Shown: positions 18,001-24,734, counted from the first letter of the stretch. The stretch is DNA of 41,185 nucleotides from Thermoplasmata archaeon (GCA_027315165.1 DAHUYN010000015.1:1-41185); one strand, 5' to 3'. The notes: generated by a model not told the origin, from the letters alone. Translations and numbers: made by a program.

Positions 18001-18694
18001 CGAAGCTGACCCCCGTGAAGACGGCCCACTTCACCGAGGCCCGCTCGACGCTCAGGAACTGCCGCAGGGCCCCGGGCAGCTGCCGCGGGTGCCGGTAGCT
18101 CTCGACCCAGCGCCGATGTCCGGTCGCCTTGATCGTGCGGAGGAAGCCGTAGACGGTGACGAGGATGAAGAAGGTGTAGAAGCTCAGGTAGTTCGCGTAG
18201 CCGAACGTCGACGAGTCGATGTTCGCCACCATCAGCGGGTAGAGGAAGGCCGCAACGAGGCCGGCCCGCTTCGAGGTGACCTCGCGCCCGATCAGGTAGA
18301 CCGGGAAGACGCCGAGCGCGGCCCACAATGGGCCGTCGGCGTCGAGGAACCAGGCGCCCGCCTGGACGGCGTTGTTCCCGAAGAACGGCGCGAAGATCAT
18401 CCCGAGGAGCGCGTTCATCCAGTCGAACAGCGGCTCACGCGGGTTCACGGCCCCGTACGGGTAGTTGAGGAGCGGGTCCCGTACGAGGTTGGCGTGGTTC
18501 TCGATGATGTAGGTCATCACCCGCGAGTGGTAGAACGAGTCCGAGCCGCCCCCGTAGAGGTTCAGCGGCCCGAACTGCTGGATGAGCGGGGCCATCCAGA
18601 GCGACCGGATGAGGAGGGCGATGCCGAAGGCGGAGAGGAGGAGGGCGACGGTGACGCCGTGCTCCCGCCACCAGCTCCGGTACCCGGGGTCCAT
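12077..18694 (-). CDS. aglB: Giant AglB/STT3 oligosaccharyltransferase with a long beta-domain tail
   Basis: A 2205-residue protein that should transfer lipid-linked glycan to Asn in N-x-S/T on the outer membrane face. Residues 1-500 form the multi-pass membrane domain, with the first acidic motif SDSFYHSR (D52) and a TVAE at 367-370 matching the TIXE/SVSE loop. The catalytic-acceptor motif WWDYG is at 578-582 in the soluble domain, which ends near 900. Where other AglB proteins have the second acidic motif, this one reads GYANYLSF (about 165). From about 904 onward the chain is carboxypeptidase-regulatory-like repeats (TLPDGTPVANARVTVFDG; GLAQALVTVSSS), then Ser/Thr-rich beta domains, a NEW3/CARDB-like stretch near 1960-2110, and a final transmembrane helix (about 2172-2192) with a basic end. 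Ordinary AglB proteins are about 600-1000 residues. A box A lies upstream. Confidence 0.93.
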   Translation of the reverse strand: MDPGYRSWWREHGVTVALLLSAFGIALLIRSLWMAPLIQQFGPLNLYGGGSDSFYHSRVMTYIIENHANLVRDPLLNYPYGAVNPREPLFDWMNALLGMIFAPFFGNNAVQAGAWFLDADGPLWAALGVFPVYLIGREVTSKRAGLVAAFLYPLMVANIDSSTFGYANYLSFYTFFILVTVYGFLRTIKATGHRRWVESYRHPRQLPGALRQFLSVERASVKWAVFTGVSFGTLALAWQGYTFAVAAMIVFLVVQLVVERIRRIDSFGLYVNLWIIGLIGFPLAFPYYLPQGLFTGWFDLPLLIFFGALLILLPFVFLRDTPWVISVPILAVISGVAIGVLDVVNHAFFVNIVTGQGYFVKTLVYSTVAEAQAPSIDALILGYGVVTFFLAFVGLALLIYRIARQRVPRVLVMFLVFGVLSIYLPISAAKFFYIGSAGFALLAAEPLLRLVDVASYPELRRTVGQLADRRGKLTAFRRAFKARHVLVMLLVVIVVLPNIWYAVDAGIPYNSKGQFNQQIFNTLPPALRTSPQNAASFYLGAAGTQLDTPTQYDEAGYNWLAGQDQNLPAPQRPAFISWWDYGFQAVAQGLHPTVADNFQNGIDPAGNFLLAQNETLAIGVLTTDLLAAEAKESGDPTLPNGLVAQLAADGVNVPELQSLLVNRSQDVQTVIAHPERYLPVDTSHLDTTNALYLVVSYFLATTLSESRLVQVYDDVQAYTGWTIRYAMVDSRLFPFSGSNTGIFYAPADLTDRVIGAGGAPTAYYTLSILGSDGNTYPVGNLPAGVTAVQYNINYNSAFYNTMIYRTFIGYNGTDIGSSAGIPGLTSSLQSSPVEPGWMMQHFQVVYRTSYYCPYSDPTNHPNCYYATNTPTALALQKLQNGTANTGSNAYFSGGEAMLEYYPGQPMTGTVTLPDGTPVANARVTVFDGWGVPHMTTLTAANGAYSVVLPPGNDTVNVTTGTFQGLTQQGGNTLLSIPVQVPNSVGLSGSAPTLVRPVVLSPQKVQGFVYWNTANNSTYLPTVDATLPGATLTLWGAGGPARTVTTDASGTYVFSNLPPGLYNLSVNYRGSNFSEAQVYAVPGGSGLTNRTIGLAAAVVTGYVRTENGTGLAQALVTVSSSSGGIASTSSTNLSGGYSVTNLGPGNYSIAASVPGASQASPPSAITILTPGSKLHANLTVAPVLTVTMAVVANGNPVAGFPVRFSQIESMAPLRNGTAPGGGGGGPPTSGTSQPSNSSVFFTDANGFVTATLPVANYSVYGLGLVGTTLEAGFSTAYLPSPTRSVTLPPLFVSPAARLSGAITGGTAGSLNAPTHLFVYDPRGDLVVSSANATSGYLLELPHGTYSVVAVQGLTTVATPLVAAMANVTLSSDTTLNLALGPALRVQSRVGLASPLAVGGIVPAEAAAVRLSLAPLGAFEATLSDANGTVDFVVPSSLPSGSSYCVSVSSIGYLPYSSCGLSPTTLQSLLDLPLSLRHVGVNVTVSGLPSGTSLTLNFTAESPTASSTTVVGGPTFSLSLVPGDYRITGWGPAPSSGLLLPPAPFNTTIPLGAVTTSLAISVIRQIGATGTLGLPSGLTASSVSLELRSPGQNLSLSGSSYTGRFLAAPGTYLAYASATGATGSYAAIASVTLSTSGAVSPSVDLTTAATRLVANFTRPTGGYLAANFTATLTGPGGLSLSLGVRSGQASTLLPGNASYGFATLTTQLVSTVTGPAYETFEVEPGYTCAASGTTTYCSVPLVSTPVRSALHGSLVYAGYPTPVPGTLRIVGPLPSENVTIVAVANGTFNVTLSPGTYDLYAQGGPAGPVVANLTQVSVPASPGAPVAILLAPAWTDLVTVAPPAGGVTGSVTLTATASNGLTLTFPDVPFLSPFAVALPYGEYKVSASAPASPYGIATNATATTTVALVAGNAATALTLAYKVIQTASVTVQSPTTFSLGNGGVATFALAVADTGNAPEQLHFIGTPSTWSFVFAPANVSLGTAYSNRSASVEVTITVPAGTTVAHPSVQIEAALSNGQPAGFASPQPVVTLAPVYAVAIGSPSTLTGTVSPYTADVDFYVRNTGTVPEAVRLSVSDLARLSSLGWSTSILSGRSAVSGAVTLQPDSNQSYVLELSAPTGHAIPPGTANVLASVENGTQPTASATLPVPSVSLSLNATAIVVTGPSVSSPPAYPDWLVPFLSFVPAIGVAVFLVSRRLLKTRRWSRR

Positions 18695-18738
18695 CTCTCG
18701 CCGACTCCTCTGTGACGCGGCGCGCGAGACCGAGGGGG

Positions 18739-18746
18739 TGTATAAA
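18739..18746 (-). promoter_or_regulatory. Box A promoter of aglB and the downstream block
   Basis: The minus strand reads TATTTATA, placing transcription start near 18715 and giving a leader of about 20 bases to the aglB ATG at 18694. An AGAGGAG in that leader may act as a ribosome binding site. No plus-strand gene follows it, so the minus orientation is preferred. Confidence 0.65.
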
Positions 18747-18806
18747 TAGGCTTCCCGCGCGACCGGCGAAGAGGGCCCGCGCGGGGCCGATCGCGTCGTT
18801 CGCGGA

Positions 18807-18818
18807 GCCGGCGCCGGC
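18807..18818 (-). terminator. Perfect 12-base palindrome after the DUF35 gene
   Basis: GCCGGCGCCGGC lies two bases beyond the TAG that ends the leu/thiolase/DUF35 operon and upstream of the aglB promoter. Its place suggests a role at the transcript end; GC-rich chance palindromes are common here, so confidence is low. Confidence 0.3.
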
Positions 18819-18820
18819 CC

Positions 18821-19342
18821 CTACGGACCGTCGACGCGGAAGCGGAAGAAGACGCGGCCGTCGTCGATCGTGTACGGCTCGACGCGCACCGGCGCGCCGA
18901 TGCGACACTCGTTCCAGGGCCGACCCACGATCCGGCCGAACAGCCGGAGCGTCGTTCCCTCGAGGTCGACGAGCCCGACGACGAACGGGAGATCCGCCTC
19001 CATGCCGAGCGGCGCTCCGGCGAGCACCGCGCTGAACGCATAGAGATGGCCGCGTCCGGGGAGCTCGGTCCACTCGAGCGCCTCGGTGTGGCACTCGGGG
19101 CAGACCGCCCGCGGCGGCCACAAGAGGCCGTCCTTCGGGCAGCGGGTGGTCGTGAACCGGCCCTCGCGCAGGCTGTCGAAGAACCGGGAGACCCGCGTCG
19201 ACCGCTCGTCCTCGAGCGGGTAGAAGTCCAGGAGGAACGGCGTCGCGCCGGGCTTGCGCTTCGGCTCCTCGGGCTTGGGCGGCCTCGCCACCTCGACCGA
19301 GGCGGCCGGGCGGCGCGTTGGCGGCGACGCGTCGTCGGCCAT
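18821..19342 (-). CDS. DUF35 zinc-ribbon/OB-fold acyl-CoA-associated protein
   Basis: A 173-residue protein of the DUF35 (ChsH2-like, rubredoxin-like zinc ribbon plus OB-fold) family, which binds acyl-CoA and bridges thiolase-type enzymes. After a Pro/Lys-rich N-terminus come FFDSLREGRF, the ribbon (RCPKDGLLWPPRAVCPECH, about 66-86) and EWTELPGRGHLYAFSAV entering the OB-fold. The first knuckle is CPKD rather than CxxC, so one zinc ligand is missing. The ATG at 19342 directly follows the thiolase TAG (TAGATG). In many archaea thiolase, HMG-CoA synthase and DUF35 form one complex; no HMG-CoA synthase gene lies here. Confidence 0.9.
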   Translation of the reverse strand: MADDASPPTRRPAASVEVARPPKPEEPKRKPGATPFLLDFYPLEDERSTRVSRFFDSLREGRFTTTRCPKDGLLWPPRAVCPECHTEALEWTELPGRGHLYAFSAVLAGAPLGMEADLPFVVGLVDLEGTTLRLFGRIVGRPWNECRIGAPVRVEPYTIDDGRVFFRFRVDGP

Positions 19343-20524
19343 CTACGCCGCCCCCCCGTAGAGCATCACCGAGTGGACGTTCGCGCTCCCGCTCAGGTTG
19401 TGCACGAGGGCCCACGTGGGAGAGGGTACCTGCCGCGCCGAGGGGACGAGCCCCGCGAACTGCTGGTAGACCTCGAGCGCCTGCGCGATCCCCGTCGCGC
19501 CCAGCGGGTGGCCGCAGCCGAGCAGCCCTCCGCGCGGGTTGACGACGACCTCGCCGCCGAGGTCCGAGCGGCCCTCCGCGGCGTAGCGGCCGCCCTCCCC
19601 GGGGGCGCAGAGGCCGAGGGCCTCGTACTCGACGATCTCGGAGATCGTGAAGCAGTCGTGCAGCTCCGCCAGGTCGAGGTCCTTCGGGCCGATGTGGGCG
19701 CCCCGGAACGCCTCCTGCGCGGCGATCGTGAGGCCGCGCCACTCGGTGAGCGAGCCGGCGTGGGCGAGGTTGTGGAAGTCGGAGTACTGGCCGGTGCCGC
19801 GCACCCAGACGGGGGTGCGGGTGAAGCGCCGGGCGTGCTCCTCGGCAACGAGGACGACGGCGGCCGCGCCGTCGGTCATCGACGAGCAGTCGCCGAGGCG
19901 GAGCGGTGGAGCGACGAGCGGGAGGCGGAGCAGCTTCTCGCGGTCGAACCGCTTCTCGTAGAACTGCGCCGTCGGGTTCGTATTGGCGAACCGGTGGTTC
20001 TTCTCGGAGACCGCGGCGAGCTGCTCCTCCGTCGTCCCGTGCTCGAGCATGTGCCGCTGCGCGACCATCGCGAAGAACGGGGGCGCGGTGGCGCCGTGGA
20101 CGCCGTCCCAGGCGCGGTCCATGACGCACGCCATCGCGGTGTTCGCCTCGGCCATCGACGGGAGATTCATCTTCTCGACGCCGACGGCGACGGCGATGTC
20201 GGAGAGGCCGGAGGCGATCGCGGCGTACGCCGAGCGGATCGCCGACTGGCCCGACGCGCAGGCGAGCTCGGTGCGCTGCAGGATCCGCCGCGGCCGGATC
20301 CCGAGCTGCTCGGCGGCGAGCGGGGCGACGTGCGACTGGAAGGCGAACCGCTCCGGCTCGGCGGCGCCGACGAACAGCGAATCGACCTCGACCTCGGCGA
20401 GCTCGGGGAGGGCCCGGTAGAGCGCGGCGCCGGCCTCCTGCACGAGCTCGGCCCAGGTCGCCGCCCGGACGCCGAAGCGCGTCGCGCCTCCCCCGACGAG
20501 CGCCACGCGCCGCAGGCTCGTCAT
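19343..20524 (-). CDS. Thiolase, acetyl-CoA acetyltransferase-like (archaeal SCP-x type)
   Basis: A 393-residue thiolase. The nucleophilic Cys is in ELACASGQSAIRSAY (about residue 84). The mid-domain has CSSMTDGAAAVVL, LAELHDCFTISEI (about 286-299), and the C-terminal catalytic region reads NPRGGLLGCGHPLGATG (about 335-351) with the His and second Cys. The family condenses or cleaves acyl-CoA. With a following DUF35 gene it resembles the archaeal thiolase that feeds the mevalonate pathway, but here it sits in a leucine-type operon, so its substrate may be a branched or elongated acyl-CoA. Its ATG overlaps the leuB stop by the sequence ATGA. Confidence 0.9.
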   Translation of the reverse strand: MTSLRRVALVGGGATRFGVRAATWAELVQEAGAALYRALPELAEVEVDSLFVGAAEPERFAFQSHVAPLAAEQLGIRPRRILQRTELACASGQSAIRSAYAAIASGLSDIAVAVGVEKMNLPSMAEANTAMACVMDRAWDGVHGATAPPFFAMVAQRHMLEHGTTEEQLAAVSEKNHRFANTNPTAQFYEKRFDREKLLRLPLVAPPLRLGDCSSMTDGAAAVVLVAEEHARRFTRTPVWVRGTGQYSDFHNLAHAGSLTEWRGLTIAAQEAFRGAHIGPKDLDLAELHDCFTISEIVEYEALGLCAPGEGGRYAAEGRSDLGGEVVVNPRGGLLGCGHPLGATGIAQALEVYQQFAGLVPSARQVPSPTWALVHNLSGSANVHSVMLYGGAA

Positions 20525-21654
20525 GCCGGCGCCCCGCGGATCGCCTCGGCGACGCGGTCGCCCGCGTCCGTCGTCGTCGCGGTCCCGCCCTGGTCGTAGG
20601 TCCGGGCCGTGCCGGCCGCGAGGACGCGCGCGACGGCGCTCTCGAGACGGTCGGCCTGTCGCGCGAGCCCGCGGTCGCCGTGGCGGTCGCTCAGCCAGCG
20701 GAGGAGCATCTCGAGGGCGAAGAACGTCGCGAACGGGTTCACACGGTTCTGGCCCGCGTACTTCGGCGCGCTCCCGTGGACGGGCTCGAACATCGCGTGC
20801 TCGTCCCCGATGTTCCCGCCGGCCGCGAAGCCCATCCCGCCCTGGAGGACGCTCGCGAGGTCGGTGATGATGTCGCCCATCATGTTCGTCGAGACGACGA
20901 CATCGTAGTGCTCGGGCTGTCGCACGAGCCACTGCGTGAACGCATCGACGTAGGCGTAGTCGCGGTCGATGGCCTTGTACTCCGAGGCGACCCGGTCGTA
21001 CGTCTCCCGGAAGAAGCGGCACCCCTCGAGGACGTTCGACTTGTCGACGCAGGTCACCCGAGAGCGGTGGTCCTCGGGCGCGCCGCGCCCCCGGCGCTGG
21101 GAGAGCTCGAAGGCGTATCGAACGACGCGCTCGGCGCCCTTGCGCGTGATGACGCGGGTGTCGATCGCGACCTCGGTCTCGTCGGCCCGCCGAAGGCGCC
21201 CCCGCGTCGGTGTGTAGAGCCCCTCCGTGTTCTCGCGGATGATGACGAGGTCGACGTTCTTCGGCTGCCAGACGCTCTGGTAGCCGTCGCTGATGCGGTG
21301 CCGGACCCCGGGGTACAGTCGGCAGGGCCGGACGTTCGCGTAGAGGTCGAGGGCCTGCCGAAGGCCGAGGACGAGGGCGCCGCCCGCGTTGTCGCCGTTC
21401 GGGAGCGTCGCGCCGGGCCATCCGATGGCGCCGAGCAGGATCGCGTCGGCGCGGCGCGCCGCCGCCTCGCCCTCCGGTTCCCACTCCTTGCCGTGCTTGA
21501 GATAGTACTGGCCCCCCCCGGGGTGCTCCTCGAGGCGCCACGGCGCCGGCCCGCCCTCGGCGAGCGCGGCGAGGACCTTGCGGCCTTCCCCGACGACCTC
21601 GGGACCGATCCCGTCGCCCGGCAGGAGGACGACGTTGTAGCCGGCCTCCCTCAT
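20521..21654 (-). CDS. leuB: Isopropylmalate/isocitrate dehydrogenase family enzyme
   Basis: A 377-residue beta-decarboxylating dehydrogenase. It has LPGDGIGPEVV near residue 10, the substrate-binding GLRQALDLYANVRPCRLYPG (about 98-117) with its conserved arginines, IIRENTEGLY near 139, DKSNVLEG near 205, the metal-binding STNMMGDIITDLAS near 256-270, and the NAD-site HGSAPKYAGQNRVNP near 295. It would oxidise and decarboxylate a 2-alkylmalate to the next 2-oxoacid. The LYANVRP form is shared by isopropylmalate, homoisocitrate and tartrate/malate members, so the chain length of the substrate is open. The operon position after leuC and leuD supports leucine or related 2-oxoacid elongation. Its ATG overlaps the leuD stop. 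Confidence 0.88.
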   Translation of the reverse strand: MREAGYNVVLLPGDGIGPEVVGEGRKVLAALAEGGPAPWRLEEHPGGGQYYLKHGKEWEPEGEAAARRADAILLGAIGWPGATLPNGDNAGGALVLGLRQALDLYANVRPCRLYPGVRHRISDGYQSVWQPKNVDLVIIRENTEGLYTPTRGRLRRADETEVAIDTRVITRKGAERVVRYAFELSQRRGRGAPEDHRSRVTCVDKSNVLEGCRFFRETYDRVASEYKAIDRDYAYVDAFTQWLVRQPEHYDVVVSTNMMGDIITDLASVLQGGMGFAAGGNIGDEHAMFEPVHGSAPKYAGQNRVNPFATFFALEMLLRWLSDRHGDRGLARQADRLESAVARVLAAGTARTYDQGGTATTTDAGDRVAEAIRGAPA

Positions 21655-22172
21655 CCGCTCGCGGCTCCCTTCGCGGCGAGGAGCTCGCGTCGGACCTTCT
21701 CGACGAGACCGCCGACCTCGAGCAGGTCCAGGAGGTGCGCGGGGAGGGGCGGGAACCGCACCTCGGCCTGCGTCCGCTCGTTGACGACGCGGCCCCCCGT
21801 CATCTCGATGCGGGCCGTGTCGCCCTTCTCGAACAGGGCCCGGACGCCCGCGGCCTCGATGGCGGGAACGCCGAGGTTGATGCAGTTGCGGAAGAAGATG
21901 CGGGCGAACGAGTCGGCGACGACCGCCCCGACCCCGGCCGCCTTCAGCGCCGCCGGCGCGGCCTCGCGGCTCGAGCCGGAGCCGAGGTTGCGGCCCGCGA
22001 TCACGATGTCGCCGGGCTGGGCGTTCGGGGCGAACTCGGGGAGAGCGATCTCGAAGACGTGCTTGCGCAGCTCGGCGGGGTCCAGGATCGTGAGGTACTT
22101 CCCCGAGATGATCCCGTCGGTGTCGACGTTCTCGCCGAGGACCCAGACCCGGCCGCGGATGACATCCTGCAT
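21651..22172 (-). CDS. leuD: Isopropylmalate/homoaconitate isomerase small subunit
   Basis: A 173-residue swivel-domain subunit of the aconitase-type dehydratase. Motifs are GENVDTDGIISGKYLTILDP (about 13-32) and GRNLGSGSSREAAP (about 61-74), then DSFARIFFRNCINLGVP. The substrate-specificity loop after the Lys reads YLTI. In characterised archaeal enzymes this loop differs between isopropylmalate (YLVY) and homoaconitate (YLRT) forms, and this one matches neither. It is followed by leuB with a four-base overlap and preceded by leuC at 13 bases. Confidence 0.92.
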   Translation of the reverse strand: MQDVIRGRVWVLGENVDTDGIISGKYLTILDPAELRKHVFEIALPEFAPNAQPGDIVIAGRNLGSGSSREAAPAALKAAGVGAVVADSFARIFFRNCINLGVPAIEAAGVRALFEKGDTARIEMTGGRVVNERTQAEVRFPPLPAHLLDLLEVGGLVEKVRRELLAAKGAASG

Positions 22173-22185
22173 CGTCCCACCCTCC

Positions 22186-23466
22186 CTAGAGGAGCTCGCG
22201 GGGATCGGCGATCTCGCCCTTCACGGCCGTCGCGACCGTCGCCGTCGGCGACATGAGGTAGATCCGCGCCTCCTTCGGGCCCATCCGGCCCGGGAAGTTG
22301 CGGTTCGAGGAGGAGGCGCAGACCTCGTCCGGCGCCAAGATCCCCATGTTCCCCCCGAAGCAGGCCGAGCAGCTCGAGTTCGTGAAGACCGCCCCGGCCT
22401 CCGTGAAGATGTCGATGATCCCCTCGTGAAGGCACTGCTGGTAGATCGCCGAGGAGGCCGGCGAGACGATGTAGCGGACGCCCTTGTGGACCTTGAGCCC
22501 CTTCATCATCTTCGCGGCTTGCCGCAGGTCCTCGATCCGCGCGTTCGTGCAGGAGCCCAGGAAGACCTGGTCGACCTTCACGTGCTCCTTCGCGACGTCC
22601 GGGAGCGGGCGCACGTTGTCGGGGGAGTAGGGGCACGCGACCATCGGCGGCATCCCGTCGACGTCGATGTCGATCACCCGCTCGTAGGTCGCACCGGGAT
22701 CCGGGGCCACGGGATGCATCGCGTGCTTGGCCGTCGCGCGCAGGTAGTCGAACGTCTTCTCGTCCGGCGCGATCATGCCGCACTTCGCTCCCATCTCGGT
22801 CGTCATGTTGCAGACGGTGAACCGGTCCGACATCGACAGCGCGCGGATCGTGGGCCCGGAGAACTCGACGGCCTTGTAGGCGGCCCCGCTCGTCGTCACC
22901 TCGCCGACGGCGCGGAGGATCAGGTCCTTCCCGACGACGCCCTCGCCGAGCTCGCCAGAGACCCGTACGTGGATCGACGGCGGGACCTTGAGCCAGAGCC
23001 GGCCGAGCGCGAGGACCGCCGCCATCTCGGTGGGTCCGACGCCCGAGGCGACCGCGCCGACGGCACCGAGCATGTTCGTGTGCGAATCGGTCCCGACGGC
23101 GAGATCCCCCGGGACGACCCAGCCGTCCTCGGCGAGGACCTGGTGGCAGATCCCGTGGTGGCCGACGTCGTACAGGTGGGGCAGATCGTACTGCGCGGCG
23201 AACTTGCGGAGGATGCGGTGCATCACGGCCGCCCCCTCCGTCGACGCCGGCACCCAGTGGTCGATCGCGATGACGACCCGGCTCGGGTCCCAGACCCGGT
23301 CGGCCCCCATCTGCTGGAACGGGCCCACCGTCTGGGCCCCCTGCTCGTGCATCATCGCGAGGTCGACCCGACCCTCGACGATCTCGCCGGGGACGACGTG
23401 CTCGACGCCCGAGGCCCGGCCGAGGATCTTCTCGGCGAGCGTCTGGGCTCCGGCGGACGCGCTCAT
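22186..23466 (-). CDS. leuC: Isopropylmalate/homoaconitate isomerase large subunit
   Basis: A 426-residue aconitase-family subunit that carries the [4Fe-4S] cluster. Cluster ligands are C306 (FLGSCTNARIED) and C366/C369 (NSSCSACFGG). Other family motifs are AIDHWVPAS near 68, the GTDSHTNMLGAVGA segment near 125-138 and SSNRNFPGRMG near the end. The length fits the archaeal LeuC/AksD group, shorter than bacterial LeuC (about 465). It isomerises an alkylmalate by dehydration and rehydration together with LeuD. The ATG overlaps the stop of the leuA-like gene (ATGA). Confidence 0.94.
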   Translation of the reverse strand: MSASAGAQTLAEKILGRASGVEHVVPGEIVEGRVDLAMMHEQGAQTVGPFQQMGADRVWDPSRVVIAIDHWVPASTEGAAVMHRILRKFAAQYDLPHLYDVGHHGICHQVLAEDGWVVPGDLAVGTDSHTNMLGAVGAVASGVGPTEMAAVLALGRLWLKVPPSIHVRVSGELGEGVVGKDLILRAVGEVTTSGAAYKAVEFSGPTIRALSMSDRFTVCNMTTEMGAKCGMIAPDEKTFDYLRATAKHAMHPVAPDPGATYERVIDIDVDGMPPMVACPYSPDNVRPLPDVAKEHVKVDQVFLGSCTNARIEDLRQAAKMMKGLKVHKGVRYIVSPASSAIYQQCLHEGIIDIFTEAGAVFTNSSCSACFGGNMGILAPDEVCASSSNRNFPGRMGPKEARIYLMSPTATVATAVKGEIADPRELL

Positions 23467-24710
23467 GACGACTCCGTGGCGATCCCGAGCTTCGCGACCA
23501 TCTTCCAGAACTCCTCGTCGGACAGGCCGGGACGCTCGAAAAGCGCCCGGTACTCTTGGAGGAGCTTGACGAGGCGGTCCTTGCCCCCGGCCTCGGTGCG
23601 GGACTTGATCTCGTGGAGCAGCGCCTGGAGGAGCGGGTCGTCGGCGACGGCCCGGCGCTCCTTCAGCTTCTCGACGACCGCCGCCCGGCCCGTGTGCTTG
23701 CCGAGGATCATCTGCCGGCGTCGGCCGACCTTCTCCGGCTGGATCGGCTCGTAGGTGAGGGTGTGCTTGAGGATCCCGTGCGTGTGGATCCCCGCCTCGT
23801 GGGAGAACGAGTTGTAGCCGACGAGCGCCTTGTTCGGGGCGATGGGCACGCCCGCCAGGTCCTCGACGAGCCTCGAGACCTCGTAGAGCCGCGAGGTGTC
23901 GAGCCCGGTCTTGAGGCCGTAGAGGGACTCGAGGGCCATCGCGACCTCCTCGAACGCCGCGTTGCCGGCGCGCTCGCCGAGGCCGTTGACGCACGTGTGC
24001 GGGCTCGTCACGCCGACCTCGAGGGCCGCGAGCGTATTCGCGACGGCGAGGCCGAAGTCGTTGTGGCAGTGGACCGACCAGTCCTTCGGCTGCACCCGGC
24101 GCTGGAACTCCTTGAGGAACCAGCGGAACGTGAGGGGGGTCATGATGCCGACGGTGTCCGAGACGACGACGCGGTCCGCGCCGGCGTCGAGGACGGCCCG
24201 GTACAACCGCTCGACGAAGTCGAGCGGGGCGCGAACGGTGTCCTCCGTGACGAAGGCGACGTGGAGCCCCGCCTCCTTGCCGCGGGTCACCGCGGCGACG
24301 GCGGCCGCGAGGACCTGTTCCTGGCTCATCGCGAGCTTGTAGCGGAGGTGGACCTCGCTCGCCGCGATGAACACCGCGAGGTGCGTCGCGCCCGAGCGGA
24401 TGACGGCGTCGACGTCCGCGGGGACGGTGCGAGCCGCCGCGAGGACCTTCGCCTTGAGACCGGCCTCGACGAGCCGCCGGACGGCCCGCGCCTCCTCCTC
24501 GGAGACGACCGGAATGCCCGCGTTGATCACCGAGACGCCGATCTCCGAGAGCAGCTCGGCGATGCGGAGCTTCTCCTCCGGGGAGAAGTGCACGCCGGGC
24601 ATCTGCTCTCCGTCGCGGAGCGTCTCGTCCCAGAAGACGATCGGCTCGGCGAAGTGCCGCTCGCTCGAGGTGTGCTCGTGGTAGTCCTCGACGAGCGGGC
24701 GCTCCGTCAT
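23463..24710 (-). CDS. Isopropylmalate/homocitrate/citramalate synthase family enzyme
   Basis: A 415-residue Claisen-condensing enzyme of the LeuA/AksA/CimA/homocitrate synthase family. The TIM barrel has FWDETLRDGEQMPG (about 26-39, metal-binding Asp and catalytic Arg), the family H-x-H motif in WSVHCHNDFGLAVAN (about 208-222) and NGLGERAGNAAFEEV. The accessory part has HEAGIHTHGILKH and LGKHTGRAAV. The long C-terminal leucine-binding LeuA dimer domain (members about 500 residues) is absent, so simple leucine feedback is not expected. The substrate 2-oxoacid cannot be fixed from sequence. An ATG at 24737 is possible, but TTATG at 24735-24739 acts as a box A 27 bases before the 24710 ATG, favouring the shorter form. 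It is the first gene of the operon. Confidence 0.9.
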   Translation of the reverse strand: MTERPLVEDYHEHTSSERHFAEPIVFWDETLRDGEQMPGVHFSPEEKLRIAELLSEIGVSVINAGIPVVSEEEARAVRRLVEAGLKAKVLAAARTVPADVDAVIRSGATHLAVFIAASEVHLRYKLAMSQEQVLAAAVAAVTRGKEAGLHVAFVTEDTVRAPLDFVERLYRAVLDAGADRVVVSDTVGIMTPLTFRWFLKEFQRRVQPKDWSVHCHNDFGLAVANTLAALEVGVTSPHTCVNGLGERAGNAAFEEVAMALESLYGLKTGLDTSRLYEVSRLVEDLAGVPIAPNKALVGYNSFSHEAGIHTHGILKHTLTYEPIQPEKVGRRRQMILGKHTGRAAVVEKLKERRAVADDPLLQALLHEIKSRTEAGGKDRLVKLLQEYRALFERPGLSDEEFWKMVAKLGIATESS

Positions 24711-24734
24711 CAACGCTCCGATTTGGGCATGTGA

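Noticed and set aside
11048-18715. Very long plus-strand open frames (1337 and 1180 codons) opposite aglB
   Set aside because: They are Arg/Gly/Glu-rich low-complexity translations opposite a well-conserved gene and arise from the high-GC codon pattern, with no domain, promoter or start context.
18739-18746. Plus-strand promoter at the same TATA site
   Set aside because: No plausible plus-strand gene follows for several kilobases.
20680-23754. A 1024-codon plus-strand frame opposite leuB, leuD and leuC
   Set aside because: It lies antisense to three clearly recognised enzymes and its translation has no family character.
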